A stretch of 42,653 nt of DNA, taken from Caulobacter sp. (GTDB lineage: Bacteria; Pseudomonadota; Alphaproteobacteria; Caulobacterales; Caulobacteraceae). The notes beneath the pieces were generated by a model. It worked only from the letters and a program-made list of their open reading frames with translations, ran no database searches and was not told the DNA's origin. Both the position numbers and the translations under genes were made by a program. The stretch spans positions 1-42,653 of the forward strand of contig JAGIBE010000213.1 of NCBI GenBank assembly GCA_017744495.1, in the 5' to 3' direction. Of this stretch, positions 9,801 through 17,660 are shown in pieces; position 1 is the stretch's first letter; each line of letters begins with the position of its first letter.

Positions 9801-12800
9801 ATCACCGGCTCCGAACTGTCGGAGCCGCCCTTGATCCCGCCGGCGATGTTGATGCCGCCGTCGCCGCCTCCGCCGCCCAGGGACTCGACCAGCAGACCGC
9901 GCGAGCGCCAGCCGTGGGCCGAGAGGTCGGCGTCGACCACGGCCGTGACGTCGCCGCCCTGGCCGCCGCCGCCGCCGAAGCCGCCCACGCCCAGCGTGGC
10001 CGAGCCGTCCAGCGCGAAGCTGCCCGCGACGTTGATCGCCCCGTTGCCGCCGCCACCGCCGATGCTCTGGATGGCGACCGCCGACTCCGTGTCGCCCTTC
10101 GAGGTGATGACGGTGCGGTCGTCCTGCGTGCCGGCGATAGTCGCCGTGACGTCGCCGGCATCGCCACCGTCGCCGCCGAAGCCGCCGATGCCGATCGCCG
10201 CCGCGCGGCCGGCGCTGTCGGAGCCGCCGTTGATGACCAGGTCGCCGGTAACGTTGATCCCGCCCGAACCGCCGCCCCCGCCCAGCGACTGGACGACGAC
10301 GCCGCTGGAGCCCATCCAATTGGTCTCGCCCACGGGCTGGCCGTGTTCGTCATAGACGTTGCGGGTGATAACGTCCGTACCGGTGGTGACGCTGCCGGTG
10401 ATCGTGGCGGCTACGTCGCCGGCATTGCCGCCGCCGCCCCCAAAGCCGCCGACACCCACGCCAAGACCCAGGGAGTCACTCTCCAGGCTGACCGAGACCG
10501 TGCCGGTGACGTTCAGGCCGCCCGAGCCGCCCGAACCGCCTATCGACTGGACGCTGATGCCGTCCGAGCTGTGGCCGTCGGTCTGGGTCGCGCCGGTGCG
10601 CGTGACGGCGACGTCCCCGGCATTGCCGCCCGCCCCCCCGAAGCCGCCCAGGCCCAGGCCCACCGTGCCGGCGTCGCCCGATGCGACATTGATCGCGCCG
10701 GTGACGTTGATCGCCCCCGCGCCGCCGCCCCCGCCCAGCGACTGGATCAGCGCGCCGATGGCGTCGTCGCCCTCAGTCTGGATGTCGCCGGTGAGCGCGG
10801 CGGTCACCGCCGCCCCGTCGCCGCCGCCGCCGCCGAAGCCGCCCACGCCCAGGCCGATCAGGCCGCTCTGCACCTCGGCCGCCGTCACCGACAGGCCGCC
10901 GGCGATGTTCATGCCGCCGACACCGCCGCCGCCGCCCTGGCTGACCACGGCCACGGCGCTCGCGCCGTCGCCCTTAGTGTGAACATCGCCGGTCAGGCCG
11001 GCGAGCACCGCGCCCGCGTCGCCGCCGCCGCCGCCCAGGCCGCCGATGCCGACCAGCACCGAGGCCGCGTCGGTGGCGATCGTCACCCCGCCGCTGACGT
11101 TGAATCCGCCCGCGCCGCCGCCGCCGCCCTGGCTCTGGACCAGCACGCCCGTGCCCTTAGCGCCTTGGGTGAAGACGTCACCGGTGATCGTGGCCGATAC
11201 CGCGCCCGCATCGCCGCCGTCACCGCCCGAACCGCCGACGCCCACGCCGACATTGGTGGCCGTGTCGGCCGCGATCGACAGCTGGCCCTCGATGTCGAAG
11301 CCACCCGAGCCGCCGCCTCCGCCGATGCTCTGGGCCACCACCCCGCGCGAGCCGGAGCCCTTGGTGTAGGCCACGTAGTTGGAGTCGCCGGTGTCCGAGG
11401 CCGCGTTGCTGGCCAGGGCCAGGGTCACAGCCGCGCCCGAGCCCCCGTCGCCGCCCGAGCCGCCGACGCCCACCCCGATATTGGTCGCCGCATCGGCGGT
11501 GATCGACATCTGGCCCGTAGCGTTGAATCCGCCTGAGCCACCGCCGCCACCCACGCTCTGGGCCACGACGCCGTCGCTGCCGCCGCCTTCGGTGAGGATC
11601 TGGCCGATGATGTCGAGGTCGACAGCCCCGCCGGCGCCGCCGCCGCCGCCCGAACCGCCGACGCCCACGCCGATCGAACCGCCGCCGGCCGTGGCGATGG
11701 TGGTCATGCCCGTCACGTTGAAAGCCCCGGTCCCGCCGCCGCCGCCCACGCTTTGGGCGGTCACCCCGGCCGAGTTGCCCCCCGTCGTCTCGACATCCCC
11801 ACGGACGGTCGCCTGAAGCGCCCCGCCGCTGCCGCCGGCGCCGCCCGAGCCGCCGACGCCCACGGAGACGCTGCTCCCCGACTGCCCCGTGATCGACAGC
11901 GTCCCAGCGACGTCGAAACCGCCGGAACCGCCACCGCCGCCCGCGCTCTGAGCCAGCACGCCACGCGAAACCGCACCTTCGGTACTGGCCAGAAGGCGAC
12001 TGTCGCCGGTTCCCGACGCCAGCTGGCTGGAGGCCGCCAGGGTCACCGACGCACCGTCGCCGCCCCCACCGCCCGAGCCGCCGACACCCACGCTGACGCC
12101 TCCGCCGGCGCCGCTCGAGCCGTTGACCGCGCCGGACACGTTGAAGCCGCCCGAACCGCCGCCGCCGCCCAGGCTCTGGGCTACGATGGCGTCGCTGAAA
12201 CCGCCCTTGGTCGAGGCGCCGCCGGCCACGTCCAGCGACACCGCCCCGCCGTTCCCGCCGCCGCCGCCCGAACCGCCGACCCCGACCGACACCGTGGCCG
12301 CCGAGCCGCCCGAAACGCTCAAGCCCGCCGCGACGTCGAAACCGCCATCACCGCCGCCGCCGCCGACGCTTTGGGCCTTGATCGCGAAGGCCCCCTGCCC
12401 TTCGGTCGTCACCCGGCCGGTCAGCGAGGCGGTCACCGCTCCACCGTCACCGCCCCCGCCGCCCGAGCCGCCGACCCCGACGCCGACCGCGCCCGCCACA
12501 GAGCCCGAAGCTCCCAACGCGCCCGAGACATTGAAGCCGCCGCTCCCGCCGCCGCCGCCGACGCTCTGCGCCAGGAAGCCGTGCGAGCGGTCGCCTTCGG
12601 TCTGGATGTCGCCCGTGATCATCGCCAGCACGTCGCCGGCAGAGCCGCCGCCGCCGCCGGCCCCGCCGACGCCCACGCTGATCGCGCCCGCGCCGTCGCC
12701 GGCCACGCCCAGTCCGCCGGCCACGTTGAAGCCGCCATTGCCGCCACCTCCGCCCACGCTCTGGGCGGTGACCGCGTCCGAGTCGTCGCCAAAGGTCACG

Positions 12801-15800
12801 GCCACCGCGGTGGCTTCGGGATCGCCGCCGGACGCCGCGCCGCTCTTCAGGGCCAGGGTGACGTCGTCAGCCGCGCCGCCGCCGCCGCCCGAGCCGCCGA
12901 CGCCCACGCTGGCGGTGAAGGCCGCCGTGCCGCCGATGCTCAGATCGCCCGAGACGTTGAAGCCGCCGGCGCCGCCGCCGCCGCCCGCGCTCTGGGCCAG
13001 CACCGCTTCGGAGCCGTCGTCGAGCGTCAGCACCAGGCCGTTCACGCCCAGCTTCACCTTGCCGCCCGCACCGCCGGAGCCGCCCGAACCGCCGACACCC
13101 ACGCTCGCCGCCGCGCCGATCCCGCCGCTCAGGGCCGCGTCGCCACTGACGTTGAAGCCTCCCGAGCCGCCCCCGCCGCCGAGGCTCTGGGCCACAACAC
13201 CCGCCGAGTTGTTCCCGCCGGTGACCACCACACCATTGACCTGGAGCTCGACCCCGTCGCCGGCGCCGCCGCCGCCGCCAGAGCCGCCCAGCCCCACGCC
13301 CAGAGAGGCGCCGCCCGAACCGGACGCCGCCAGGGCGCCTGAGACGTCGAAGCCGCCCGAACCGCCGCCGCCGCCCACCGACTGGGCGATGATGGCGTCG
13401 GAGTCGTCGCCCAGGGTAGTGATCACGCCCGACAGGGTCGCCTTCACGGTCCCGCCCGCGCCGCCGAAGCCCCCTGCTCCACCCAGTCCGATGGTCAGGG
13501 CGTTGCCCGAGGCGATCTGCGCCGAAGCCGCGCCGGAGATGTTGAAGCCGCCGCTACCGCCGCCTCCGCCCACGCTCTGGGCCAGGAAGCCGCCCGACTG
13601 ATCGCCCTCGGTATGGATGTTGTGCGCCGTCGCCTCGACCGCCCCGCCGGCCCCGCCGCCACCGCCCGCGCCGCCCAGGCCGACCGCGACCGCCGCGCCG
13701 GCCCCGCCGCCGATGTCGACGCCGCCCGCGAAGTCGAAGCCGCCCGAACCGCCGCCGCCGCCCATCGACTGGACGATCACGCCGGCGGACTTGTCGCCGT
13801 AGGTCACGACGTCGTCGGCGATGTCGGCCGTGGCGCGGGCGCCAGCTCCGCCGCCGCCGCCCGCGCCGCCCAGGCCCACGCCGATCGCGCCGCCGCCGCC
13901 GGTCGCCAGCGACAGCGCGCCCGAGACGTTGAACCCGCCGCTGCCGCCGCCCCCGCCGACGCTCTGGACCAGCACGCCGGCCGACTGGTCGCCGTCGGTA
14001 GTGACCACGCCGCCCGTGGCGCCATAGGCGTCGCCGCCGTCTCCACCACCGCCCCCGACGCCGCCGACACCGACTCCGACAGCCACGCCGGTCGCCGCCG
14101 CGGACAGCGATCCGGCGACGACGAAGCCCCCCGCGCCGCCGCCGCCGCCCACCGACTGCACCACCAGACCGCCGGAGCGGTCGCCCTCCGTGGCGATGTC
14201 GCCCCCGACATAGCCCGACACCGAGCCTCCGGCGCCGCCCATGCCCCCCGTCCCGCCGACTCCGGCCGAGCCCGCGCCCGTGTCGCCGACCGCCAGCGCC
14301 GCCGCGCCGCTGATGGCGTAGCCGCCCGAACCGCCGCCGCCGCCCACCGACTGGATCAGCGCGCCCTTGGCGTCGTCCCCGTAGGTGGTGATCGCCCCCT
14401 CGAACGCCGCGCCGACATTGCCGCCGGCCCCGCCGCCGCCGCCTTGGCCGCCGACGCTCACCGAGGCCGCCACCGACGCGACGATCCCGCCCGCGCCGGC
14501 GAAGGCCAGGGCGTAGCCCCCGCTCCCGCCGCCACCGCCGACCGACTGGGCGACCAGGCCCGTCGAGAACCGCCCCGTGGTCTGGATCGAGCCGCCCGAG
14601 ATCACGTCGACCTGGCCGCCGGCGCCGCCGCCGGCGCCCGAGCCGCCGATCGCCGCCGCGAACGCGCCGCCTCCCGCTTGGCTGGCCGCCACGGTGAGGC
14701 TGAGGGCGTAACCGCCCGCGCCCCCGCCGCCGCCCACCGACTGCGCGAAGATCCCCTCGGCGCTGTCGCCCCTGGTGGTGATGCTGGCGTCGCCCTGGAT
14801 CCAGACCGCGCCGCCCTTGCCGCCCACCGAACCGTCGCCGCCGATGGCCGCGCTGGCGCCCACGCCGTAACCCACCGCCGTCGCGCTGGCGAAGCCGCCC
14901 GCGCCGCCGCCGCCGCCCACCGACTGGGCGAAGATCCCGCGCGAGCGGTCGCCTTCGGTGTCGATGGTCGGATCGATATCGACGGTGGCCCCGCCGACGT
15001 TCACGGAGATCGGAACCAGGTTGACCGTCACCACGCCGCCGTCGCCGCCGCTGTCGCCCTGGCCGCCGATCGCCGCGCCCCCGAACACGCCGACCGACGT
15101 CGCCGAGCCGCCGCTGCCGCCGCCCCCGCCAATGGACTCTGCGAAAATGCCGTTGGAGTCGTCGCCCTTGGTGTGGATCGCCCCGCCGTGGGTCACCGTC
15201 ACCGCGCCCGACTTGCCGCCGATGTCGCCCGTGCCGCCGATGGTCAGGAACACCCCGCCTGACGAACCGCCGTCGCCGCCGCCCCCGCCGATCGACTGGG
15301 CCTGGATGGCGCTGCCGTGATCGCCGTTCGTGTTGATCGCCCCTGTATTGATCACCGACACGTCGCCGCCGTCGGCCGCCGCGCCGCCGGCCCCGCCCAG
15401 GGCCGCCAGGCCTCCCGCGTCGCTGCCCGAACCGCCGCCGCCGCCGATCGACTGGGCCAGGACACCCAGGGCGAAGTCGCCTTCGGTCGTGATCCAGCCG
15501 GCGTTCTGGACGGTCACCGTCCCGCCGTCGCCGCCCGAGCCGCCGTGGCCGCCCAGCGCGACCAGGCCGACCGAATAGCCGCCCGCCCCGCCGCCGCCGC
15601 CGATCGACTGGGCCAAGATGCCGGTCGCGCCCTTGCCGTAGGTGTGAATCGACGAGGCCGCGCCGGTGACCACCGTCACCGCGCCGCCATCGCCCCCAGC
15701 GCCGGCGACCGTGTCGCCCAACGAGACGATGCCCGCGCCGTCGCCGGCCGAACCGCCCGAACCGCCGATCGACTGGGCGACGATGCCGTAGGAGTCGTAG

Positions 15801-17329
15801 CCGCTGACGTCGTCGCCGTGGGCGTTGAAGTCCCAGCCGACCTCGTCGCCGGTGACGATGGTCCCGTTGTTCTCGACATAGACGCTACCGGCGTTGCCGC
15901 CGGTGCTGCCGGACGCGGCGCCGGCTACGATGCCATAGCTGGACCCGCCCGTGCCCGCGCCGCCGCCCAGGCTCTGGGCCGAGACGCCCGCCGAGCCGTA
16001 GCCGACCGTATGTAGATAGCCGTCGTTATAGACGTGGACGTCGCCCGACTGGGCGGCCGCGCCGCTGACCGCGCCGTTCGACAGGCCATAGCCGTCGCCG
16101 CCGTTGCCGCCCGTGCCGGCGCGGCTCTGGGCGAAGATCGCCGCCGCGCCTTTGCCCGTGGTGGTGACCGAGGTGTGGTTGGTCAGGTCGACGTCGCCGC
16201 CGGCTCCCGCCTTTCCGCCCCGACCGCTGACCACGTAGCCGTAGCCGTTGCCGCCCGTACCGCCGCTGCCGCCCTGGCTGAGGGCGAAGATGCCGGCCAG
16301 CTTGTCCGTCGCGGTCTTGATCGGACCGTCGGCGGCGTAGACCGTCGCCGTGACGTCCAGCCCGGCGCCGCCGTTGCCGCCGTTGCCCGGCTCCTTGCCG
16401 ATCGTAACGCAGCCGAGGAAGCCGAGGCAGACGCGAACGCCTCCGCCGTCGGCGCCGTTCTTGCCGTTGGCGCCGATGCTCGAGAAGATGCGGTTGTTGA
16501 TATCGCCCGCCCCGCCCCACGAGGTCAGCGCGCCGTTCGGATCGGTGGCCCCGGTCGCGCCGGCCGGCGGATTGACCAAGGGCGTGACTAGGTCGAACGA
16601 CACGGCGTTGTTGGACGCGTCCTTGACCTTCAACTTCGGGTGGGCCGGGTCGGTATTGTCCACCGACACCACGGTGTAGGTCTTGCTGGTCCCGGTCGGA
16701 TCGGGCGTGCCGTCGTCCGGATGGGCGCCCGTGCCCTGGTCGGCGACGGTGAAGGTGGTGCCCGCCGCCATCGGCACCAGGATCAGATTGCCGCTCTCGG
16801 TGCGGACCGTGATCGCGTTGACGATCTCGGCGATCTCCTCCTGCTGGCCCGTGGCCGGGTTCGTGATCATGTCGTCGACATGATAGGCCGCCGTCGGATT
16901 GGGCGGCGGGGCAGGATCGGCCGCCGCCAGGTTCGGGGCGCTCATCGCCACGATCGCGGCCACCGCTACGGCCAGACGCCGCAGCTCGCGGCTCAGTCGC
17001 TTGCCGATCATGTTCCGATGGCCAGGGGCCGCCAGGCTCGAAACCGCGATCTCGACATCTGCCTCGACCGGGATCGGCGCCAGCCCTTCGGCGAGGGCCA
17101 GGAAGCCCGCGTGCAGCGCGATCAGGTCGGGCTTGCGGCTCCGCGACAGCAGGCCGGCGATCTCCAGCACCTGGGCGCGCGCCGAGGCGCGGTCGGTGTT
17201 GGACAGGTCACGCTCGGACGCCAGTTTCTCCAGCCCGCGCAGCATCAAGGCGATCTTGGCGCACGCCTTGGAAGCCGCATCCACGCCCATCGGCGCGTCG
17301 TTTTGGTTTTCGGGCGTCGGCGCTTGCAC
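3842..17329 (-). CDS. Giant glycine-rich repeat autotransporter (type Va adhesin-like)
   Basis: Predicted surface protein of 4,495 residues. I chose the GTG at 17329 because GGAAGG (17337-17342) sits 7 nt upstream; a longer start at 17404 has no such site. Domain order: a 106-residue helical extension, a Sec signal peptide (MIGKRLSRELRRLAVAVAAI onward, probable cleavage after PNLAA), a short non-repeated region, about 55 glycine-rich repeats of the form (G)VxAQSxGGGGGxGG spaced about 64 residues, a non-repeated stem, then an autotransporter beta-barrel of roughly the last 285 residues ending in ...IRVRF with the terminal Phe typical of outer-membrane proteins. The passenger is almost free of cysteine, apart from a pair in VCLGFLGC near its start; another pair (residues about 4210 and 4221) precedes the barrel. 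Adhesion or biofilm function is inferred from the family; no enzymatic motif is visible. Confidence 0.93.
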   Translation of the reverse strand: MQAPTPENQNDAPMGVDAASKACAKIALMLRGLEKLASERDLSNTDRASARAQVLEIAGLLSRSRKPDLIALHAGFLALAEGLAPIPVEADVEIAVSSLAAPGHRNMIGKRLSRELRRLAVAVAAIVAMSAPNLAAADPAPPPNPTAAYHVDDMITNPATGQQEEIAEIVNAITVRTESGNLILVPMAAGTTFTVADQGTGAHPDDGTPDPTGTSKTYTVVSVDNTDPAHPKLKVKDASNNAVSFDLVTPLVNPPAGATGATDPNGALTSWGGAGDINNRIFSSIGANGKNGADGGGVRVCLGFLGCVTIGKEPGNGGNGGAGLDVTATVYAADGPIKTATDKLAGIFALSQGGSGGTGGNGYGYVVSGRGGKAGAGGDVDLTNHTSVTTTGKGAAAIFAQSRAGTGGNGGDGYGLSNGAVSGAAAQSGDVHVYNDGYLHTVGYGSAGVSAQSLGGGAGTGGSSYGIVAGAASGSTGGNAGSVYVENNGTIVTGDEVGWDFNAHGDDVSGYDSYGIVAQSIGGSGGSAGDGAGIVSLGDTVAGAGGDGGAVTVVTGAASSIHTYGKGATGILAQSIGGGGGAGGYSVGLVALGGHGGSGGDGGTVTVQNAGWITTEGDFALGVLAQSIGGGGGSGSDAGGLAALGGAGGAAADGGDVSVINTGAINTNGDHGSAIQAQSIGGGGGDGGSSGGVFLTIGGTGDIGGKSGAVTVTHGGAIHTKGDDSNGIFAESIGGGGGSGGSATSVGVFGGAAIGGQGDSGGDGGVVTVNLVPISVNVGGATVDIDPTIDTEGDRSRGIFAQSVGGGGGAGGFASATAVGYGVGASAAIGGDGSVGGKGGAVWIQGDASITTRGDSAEGIFAQSVGGGGGAGGYALSLTVAASQAGGGAFAAAIGGSGAGGGAGGQVDVISGGSIQTTGRFSTGLVAQSVGGGGGSGGYALAFAGAGGIVASVAASVSVGGQGGGGGAGGNVGAAFEGAITTYGDDAKGALIQSVGGGGGSGGYAISGAAALAVGDTGAGSAGVGGTGGMGGAGGSVSGYVGGDIATEGDRSGGLVVQSVGGGGGAGGFVVAGSLSAAATGVAVGVGVGGVGGGGGDGGDAYGATGGVVTTDGDQSAGVLVQSVGGGGGSGGFNVSGALSLATGGGGAIGVGLGGAGGGGGAGARATADIADDVVTYGDKSAGVIVQSMGGGGGSGGFDFAGGVDIGGGAGAAVAVGLGGAGGGGGAGGAVEATAHNIHTEGDQSGGFLAQSVGGGGGSGGFNISGAASAQIASGNALTIGLGGAGGFGGAGGTVKATLSGVITTLGDDSDAIIAQSVGGGGGSGGFDVSGALAASGSGGASLGVGLGGSGGGGGAGDGVELQVNGVVVTGGNNSAGVVAQSLGGGGGSGGFNVSGDAALSGGIGAAASVGVGGSGGSGGAGGKVKLGVNGLVLTLDDGSEAVLAQSAGGGGGAGGFNVSGDLSIGGTAAFTASVGVGGSGGGGGAADDVTLALKSGAASGGDPEATAVAVTFGDDSDAVTAQSVGGGGGNGGFNVAGGLGVAGDGAGAISVGVGGAGGGGGSAGDVLAMITGDIQTEGDRSHGFLAQSVGGGGGSGGFNVSGALGASGSVAGAVGVGVGGSGGGGGDGGAVTASLTGRVTTEGQGAFAIKAQSVGGGGGDGGFDVAAGLSVSGGSAATVSVGVGGSGGGGGNGGAVSLDVAGGASTKGGFSDAIVAQSLGGGGGSGGFNVSGAVNGSSGAGGGVSVGVGGSGGGGGDGASVTLAASSQLASGTGDSRLLASTEGAVSRGVLAQSAGGGGGSGGFDVAGTLSITGQSGSSVSVGVGGSGGAGGSGGALQATVRGDVETTGGNSAGVTAQSVGGGGGTGAFNVTGMTTIATAGGGSIGVGVGGSGGGGGAGGAVDLDIIGQILTEGGGSDGVVAQSVGGGGGSGGFNATGQMSITADAATNIGVGVGGSGGDGGSGAAVTLALASNAASDTGDSNYVAYTKGSGSRGVVAQSIGGGGGSGGFDIEGQLSIAADTATNVGVGVGGSGGDGGDAGAVSATITGDVFTQGAKGTGVLVQSQGGGGGAGGFNVSGGVTIATDAASVLVGIGGLGGGGGDAGAVLAGLTGDVHTKGDGASAVAVVSQGGGGGVGGMNIAGGLSVTAAEVQSGLIGLGVGGFGGGGGDGAAVTAALTGDIQTEGDDAIGALIQSLGGGGGAGAINVTGAINVASGDAGTVGLGLGGFGGAGGNAGDVAVTRTGATQTDGHSSDGISVQSIGGSGGSGGLNVTGTVSVSLESDSLGLGVGVGGFGGGGGNAGDVAATITGSVTTGTDVITRNVYDEHGQPVGETNWMGSSGVVVQSLGGGGGSGGINVTGDLVINGGSDSAGRAAAIGIGGFGGDGGDAGDVTATIAGTQDDRTVITSKGDTESAVAIQSIGGGGGNGAINVAGSFALDGSATLGVGGFGGGGGQGGDVTAVVDADLSAHGWRSRGLLVESLGGGGGDGGINIAGGIKGGSDSSEPVIAFGVGGGGGNGDVAGDVSVVQTGDVWVQGVEAGGVLVRSIGGGGGDGGLNVTLSATNGSSEERGYALGVGIGGHGGVGADAGDVSLVSVGDVIVNAKVVTDAAGKASLASADYTGGAKGVSVMAIGGGGGSGGINVTGVVALSGSPLTIGVGGSGGVAGDGGDITVVRGDPDDDEARAGSVITFGDNSAGVYVESTGGGGGDAGVNAVLGFSTDGVSAETPTSESIAVSMAIGGNGGSSGDGGDVSVTNRGDIVTDGANSDGLVVLSQGGGGGNANYNLGAGYFPKTTALALALGGDPTSGGDGGDITVVHDGSISTKGDDSDAIMVQSLGGGGGNAMVNSNFALGTSNKLSIAIGREGGTGGAGGDLSIDISGALDTTGDRSGGLYAQSIGGGGGKSGAISVGAQTRTGSDAEKQVYEAGMTIGLEGAQGADGGQVIVTSDAQVVTRGVEARGLLAQSIGGGGGAGGMALNLILSTFTGKVVLGGQGGTGGDGGVVDVTQSGLVWTRGDRSDGVLAQSVGGGGGVGGATVTYADPVQAAKSDSSAGAMSIALGGEGGSGGVGGVVSVRNEGQIVTEGLYADGVRAQSVGGGGGVGGATITTSRDTNKSASRLSTFINIGGSGGAGGTGGAVDVVNTGLIWTKGDYSSGISANSIGGGGGDAGVMNDGGSIKSGSRATTRTAMNIGGSGGTGGTGGAVTVTNRPAGEDERSGLILTEGKESYGVFAQSIGGGGGNGSSIRSITFMTGGTGSTSASLNIGGAGGSGNTGGEVAVYNDGVIGTSGEGAHGILAQSIGGGGGNGGMVLTLALDIAKESSAPMLSVGGIGGDGGDGGAVRVENAGSIVTLGANADGILAQSIGGGGGNAGAAISASTDLGAISTSGLINAVLGAVGTGDGGQGGEVTVVHTGDITTLGDGSQAIVAQSINGGGGQLAFDLRQVYGRKGMPLAGDNATTPPADPRIAARAGAEGATDMNAGAVHVISTGTYGVAGDNAAGIFNQSIGGGGGTLRVDLEVAAQPEDDAVSALAVDPAAEVGGEAMALAVNAALGGIDGVRNAGGVLDNTQTGDILTNGDHSPGVLDQSIGGGGGRAVVTVDVAQGAAVGPVSVALGGQNGSDEGGGAVTRVHQGSITTTGALGAGAILQSVGGGGGVADVSLTGADATTVTPTLSLGAAGGTGLSGGTVSARFDGAIVTTGDHAAGLLVQSIGAGGGVVNLTSLGGGETILGGTGGATGDGGGVTLDQDGVIVTTGAGAHGVLLQSIGGGGGAVLGEGLAGVTLNQNNNGDGGDIVFTQTGGVLTTGAGAYGVAVQSLGGGGGWVDGVFQGAAGGEGAGGSIALALADDVMAVGANGIAVFAQSQGSNGAGDIAISLAGVTRGGSGTGAGVVIDGGADNTLVNTGHVSAISNLAIQASGGDDHVDNQGVVIGDVDLGGGSNSFVNHDGATFIAAHSIALRETTAHSAAARMASLSLSAAAIPGGTFTNSGDFLMGLSAPRAPIDLAGGAQFGDYDDLGDPAANPYYGLRVINTVAIDGNFVQTATGHMAFDVAFGPYASDHVDVTGSATVAGTGEVTLTWLQDAKPVTLFASGSATDNGLKIADTLAMDYRIQTGSAGVQLAFTPHFDQSFLNINGQALGRHMNSALITGDSGGMGRLMALIGNLETGEEATYSRIFGELNPEPYLAPLRSQLYSADSFSSQLFNCVSPGSSPDGKCAWAAIERVTSRGEADAETLGAKAEGGRLRGGFERPLAGDWSLAAAVGYERLDQVNVDNMRSLGEGQGFNAGLGLKKRTGAAEMAFSLSGGWQWMDTTRAVEVFAPGRGEAEPESGYLRTDARFAYVVENGRLFVRPALNVWSTGLHQQKFTEDGLGGLGASGASHTQFIGTANPEVTLGFVMRQGVRSQTAVSFRVGGLFNTTDRIEMPFRLVGANPTSEAARVGTTLDRSAYTAGVDFRVIGDDRVSVRFNYDREFGDRTRAQSAGLDIRVRF
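5680..16303 (-). repeat. About 55 tandem coding repeats of about 193 nt
   Basis: This tract encodes the autotransporter passenger. Each unit carries a core like DxSxGVxAQSVGGGGGSGGFN, then a second glycine block like VGVGGSGGGGGxGG, then a short strand and I(Q/T)T(E/K)GD. I counted 55 cores by eye over about 3,541 residues. Units near 11080-14000 are the most alike, sharing GGFNVSG. Units at both ends are more diverged, and the last ten lose the second glycine block. Runs of GGC/GGT codons give the DNA a strong CCG periodicity and long meaningless open frames on the opposite strand. Confidence 0.9.
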
Positions 17330-17660
17330 TGTCTTACCTTCCGTTGCGCACGGACCTCGTCTGTCGGCGCGCGCGGTCGGGAGCGGTCCTTCGACACGCT
17401 CCATCAGAGTGGGAATGGGCGGATCCGGTCTCGATCAGCGATCGTGACGGATGGCGGCCGCGTTGGCGGCGAGGCTCAGGACTGGACCGGGCGGGTCCAG
17501 GAGCGGATCGTTGCTACGGACAAAGCGTTCCCCCAAACAAAAGAGTTGACGGAATTTAACTAACCGTGGTTACGCGAGTTGGCATGCTGCAGCTTACCCA
17601 TTGCGTGTTTTTTCCGGTGACGAAAGCGTACGACCGCCGCGTCGGAGTGGAGCGGCGCGG
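17330..17660. promoter_or_regulatory. Divergent promoter region with TAACCGTGGTTA inverted repeat
   Basis: Space between the leftward giant autotransporter gene and the rightward double-HTH gene. TTGACGG at 17546-17552 matches the -35 element (TTGACGS) known for the Caulobacter housekeeping sigma factor and points toward the HTH gene. The 12-bp inverted repeat TAACCGTGGTTA at 17561-17572 (arms TAACC/GGTTA) lies where the -10 region would be, a good place for a repressor. The strip 17330-17404 could be coding if the autotransporter starts further upstream. No clear promoter for the autotransporter was recognised. Confidence 0.45.

Noticed and set aside
8339-11536. A 1,065-residue open frame on the plus strand, with several others of hundreds of residues across 3875-17563
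   Set aside because: They lie opposite the glycine-rich repeats. The biased GGC/GGT codons produce stop-free Ala/Arg/Asp-rich antisense frames with no domains, signal or ribosome binding site.
5680-16303. CRISPR array or satellite DNA as explanation for the regular repeat
   Set aside because: The period is about 193 nt, the units are degenerate and keep one reading frame with conserved amino-acid pattern, which fits protein repeats.
17330-17404. Extra 25 N-terminal residues of the autotransporter from a start at 17404
   Set aside because: No ribosome binding site lies upstream and the residues are Arg/Gly/Pro-rich, whereas the GTG at 17329 has GGAAGG at ideal distance. It is kept only as an alternative.
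17601-17660. TTG start giving a longer double-HTH protein
   Set aside because: No ribosome binding site, and the added residues are basic and not conserved-looking. The GTG at 17661 is better placed.
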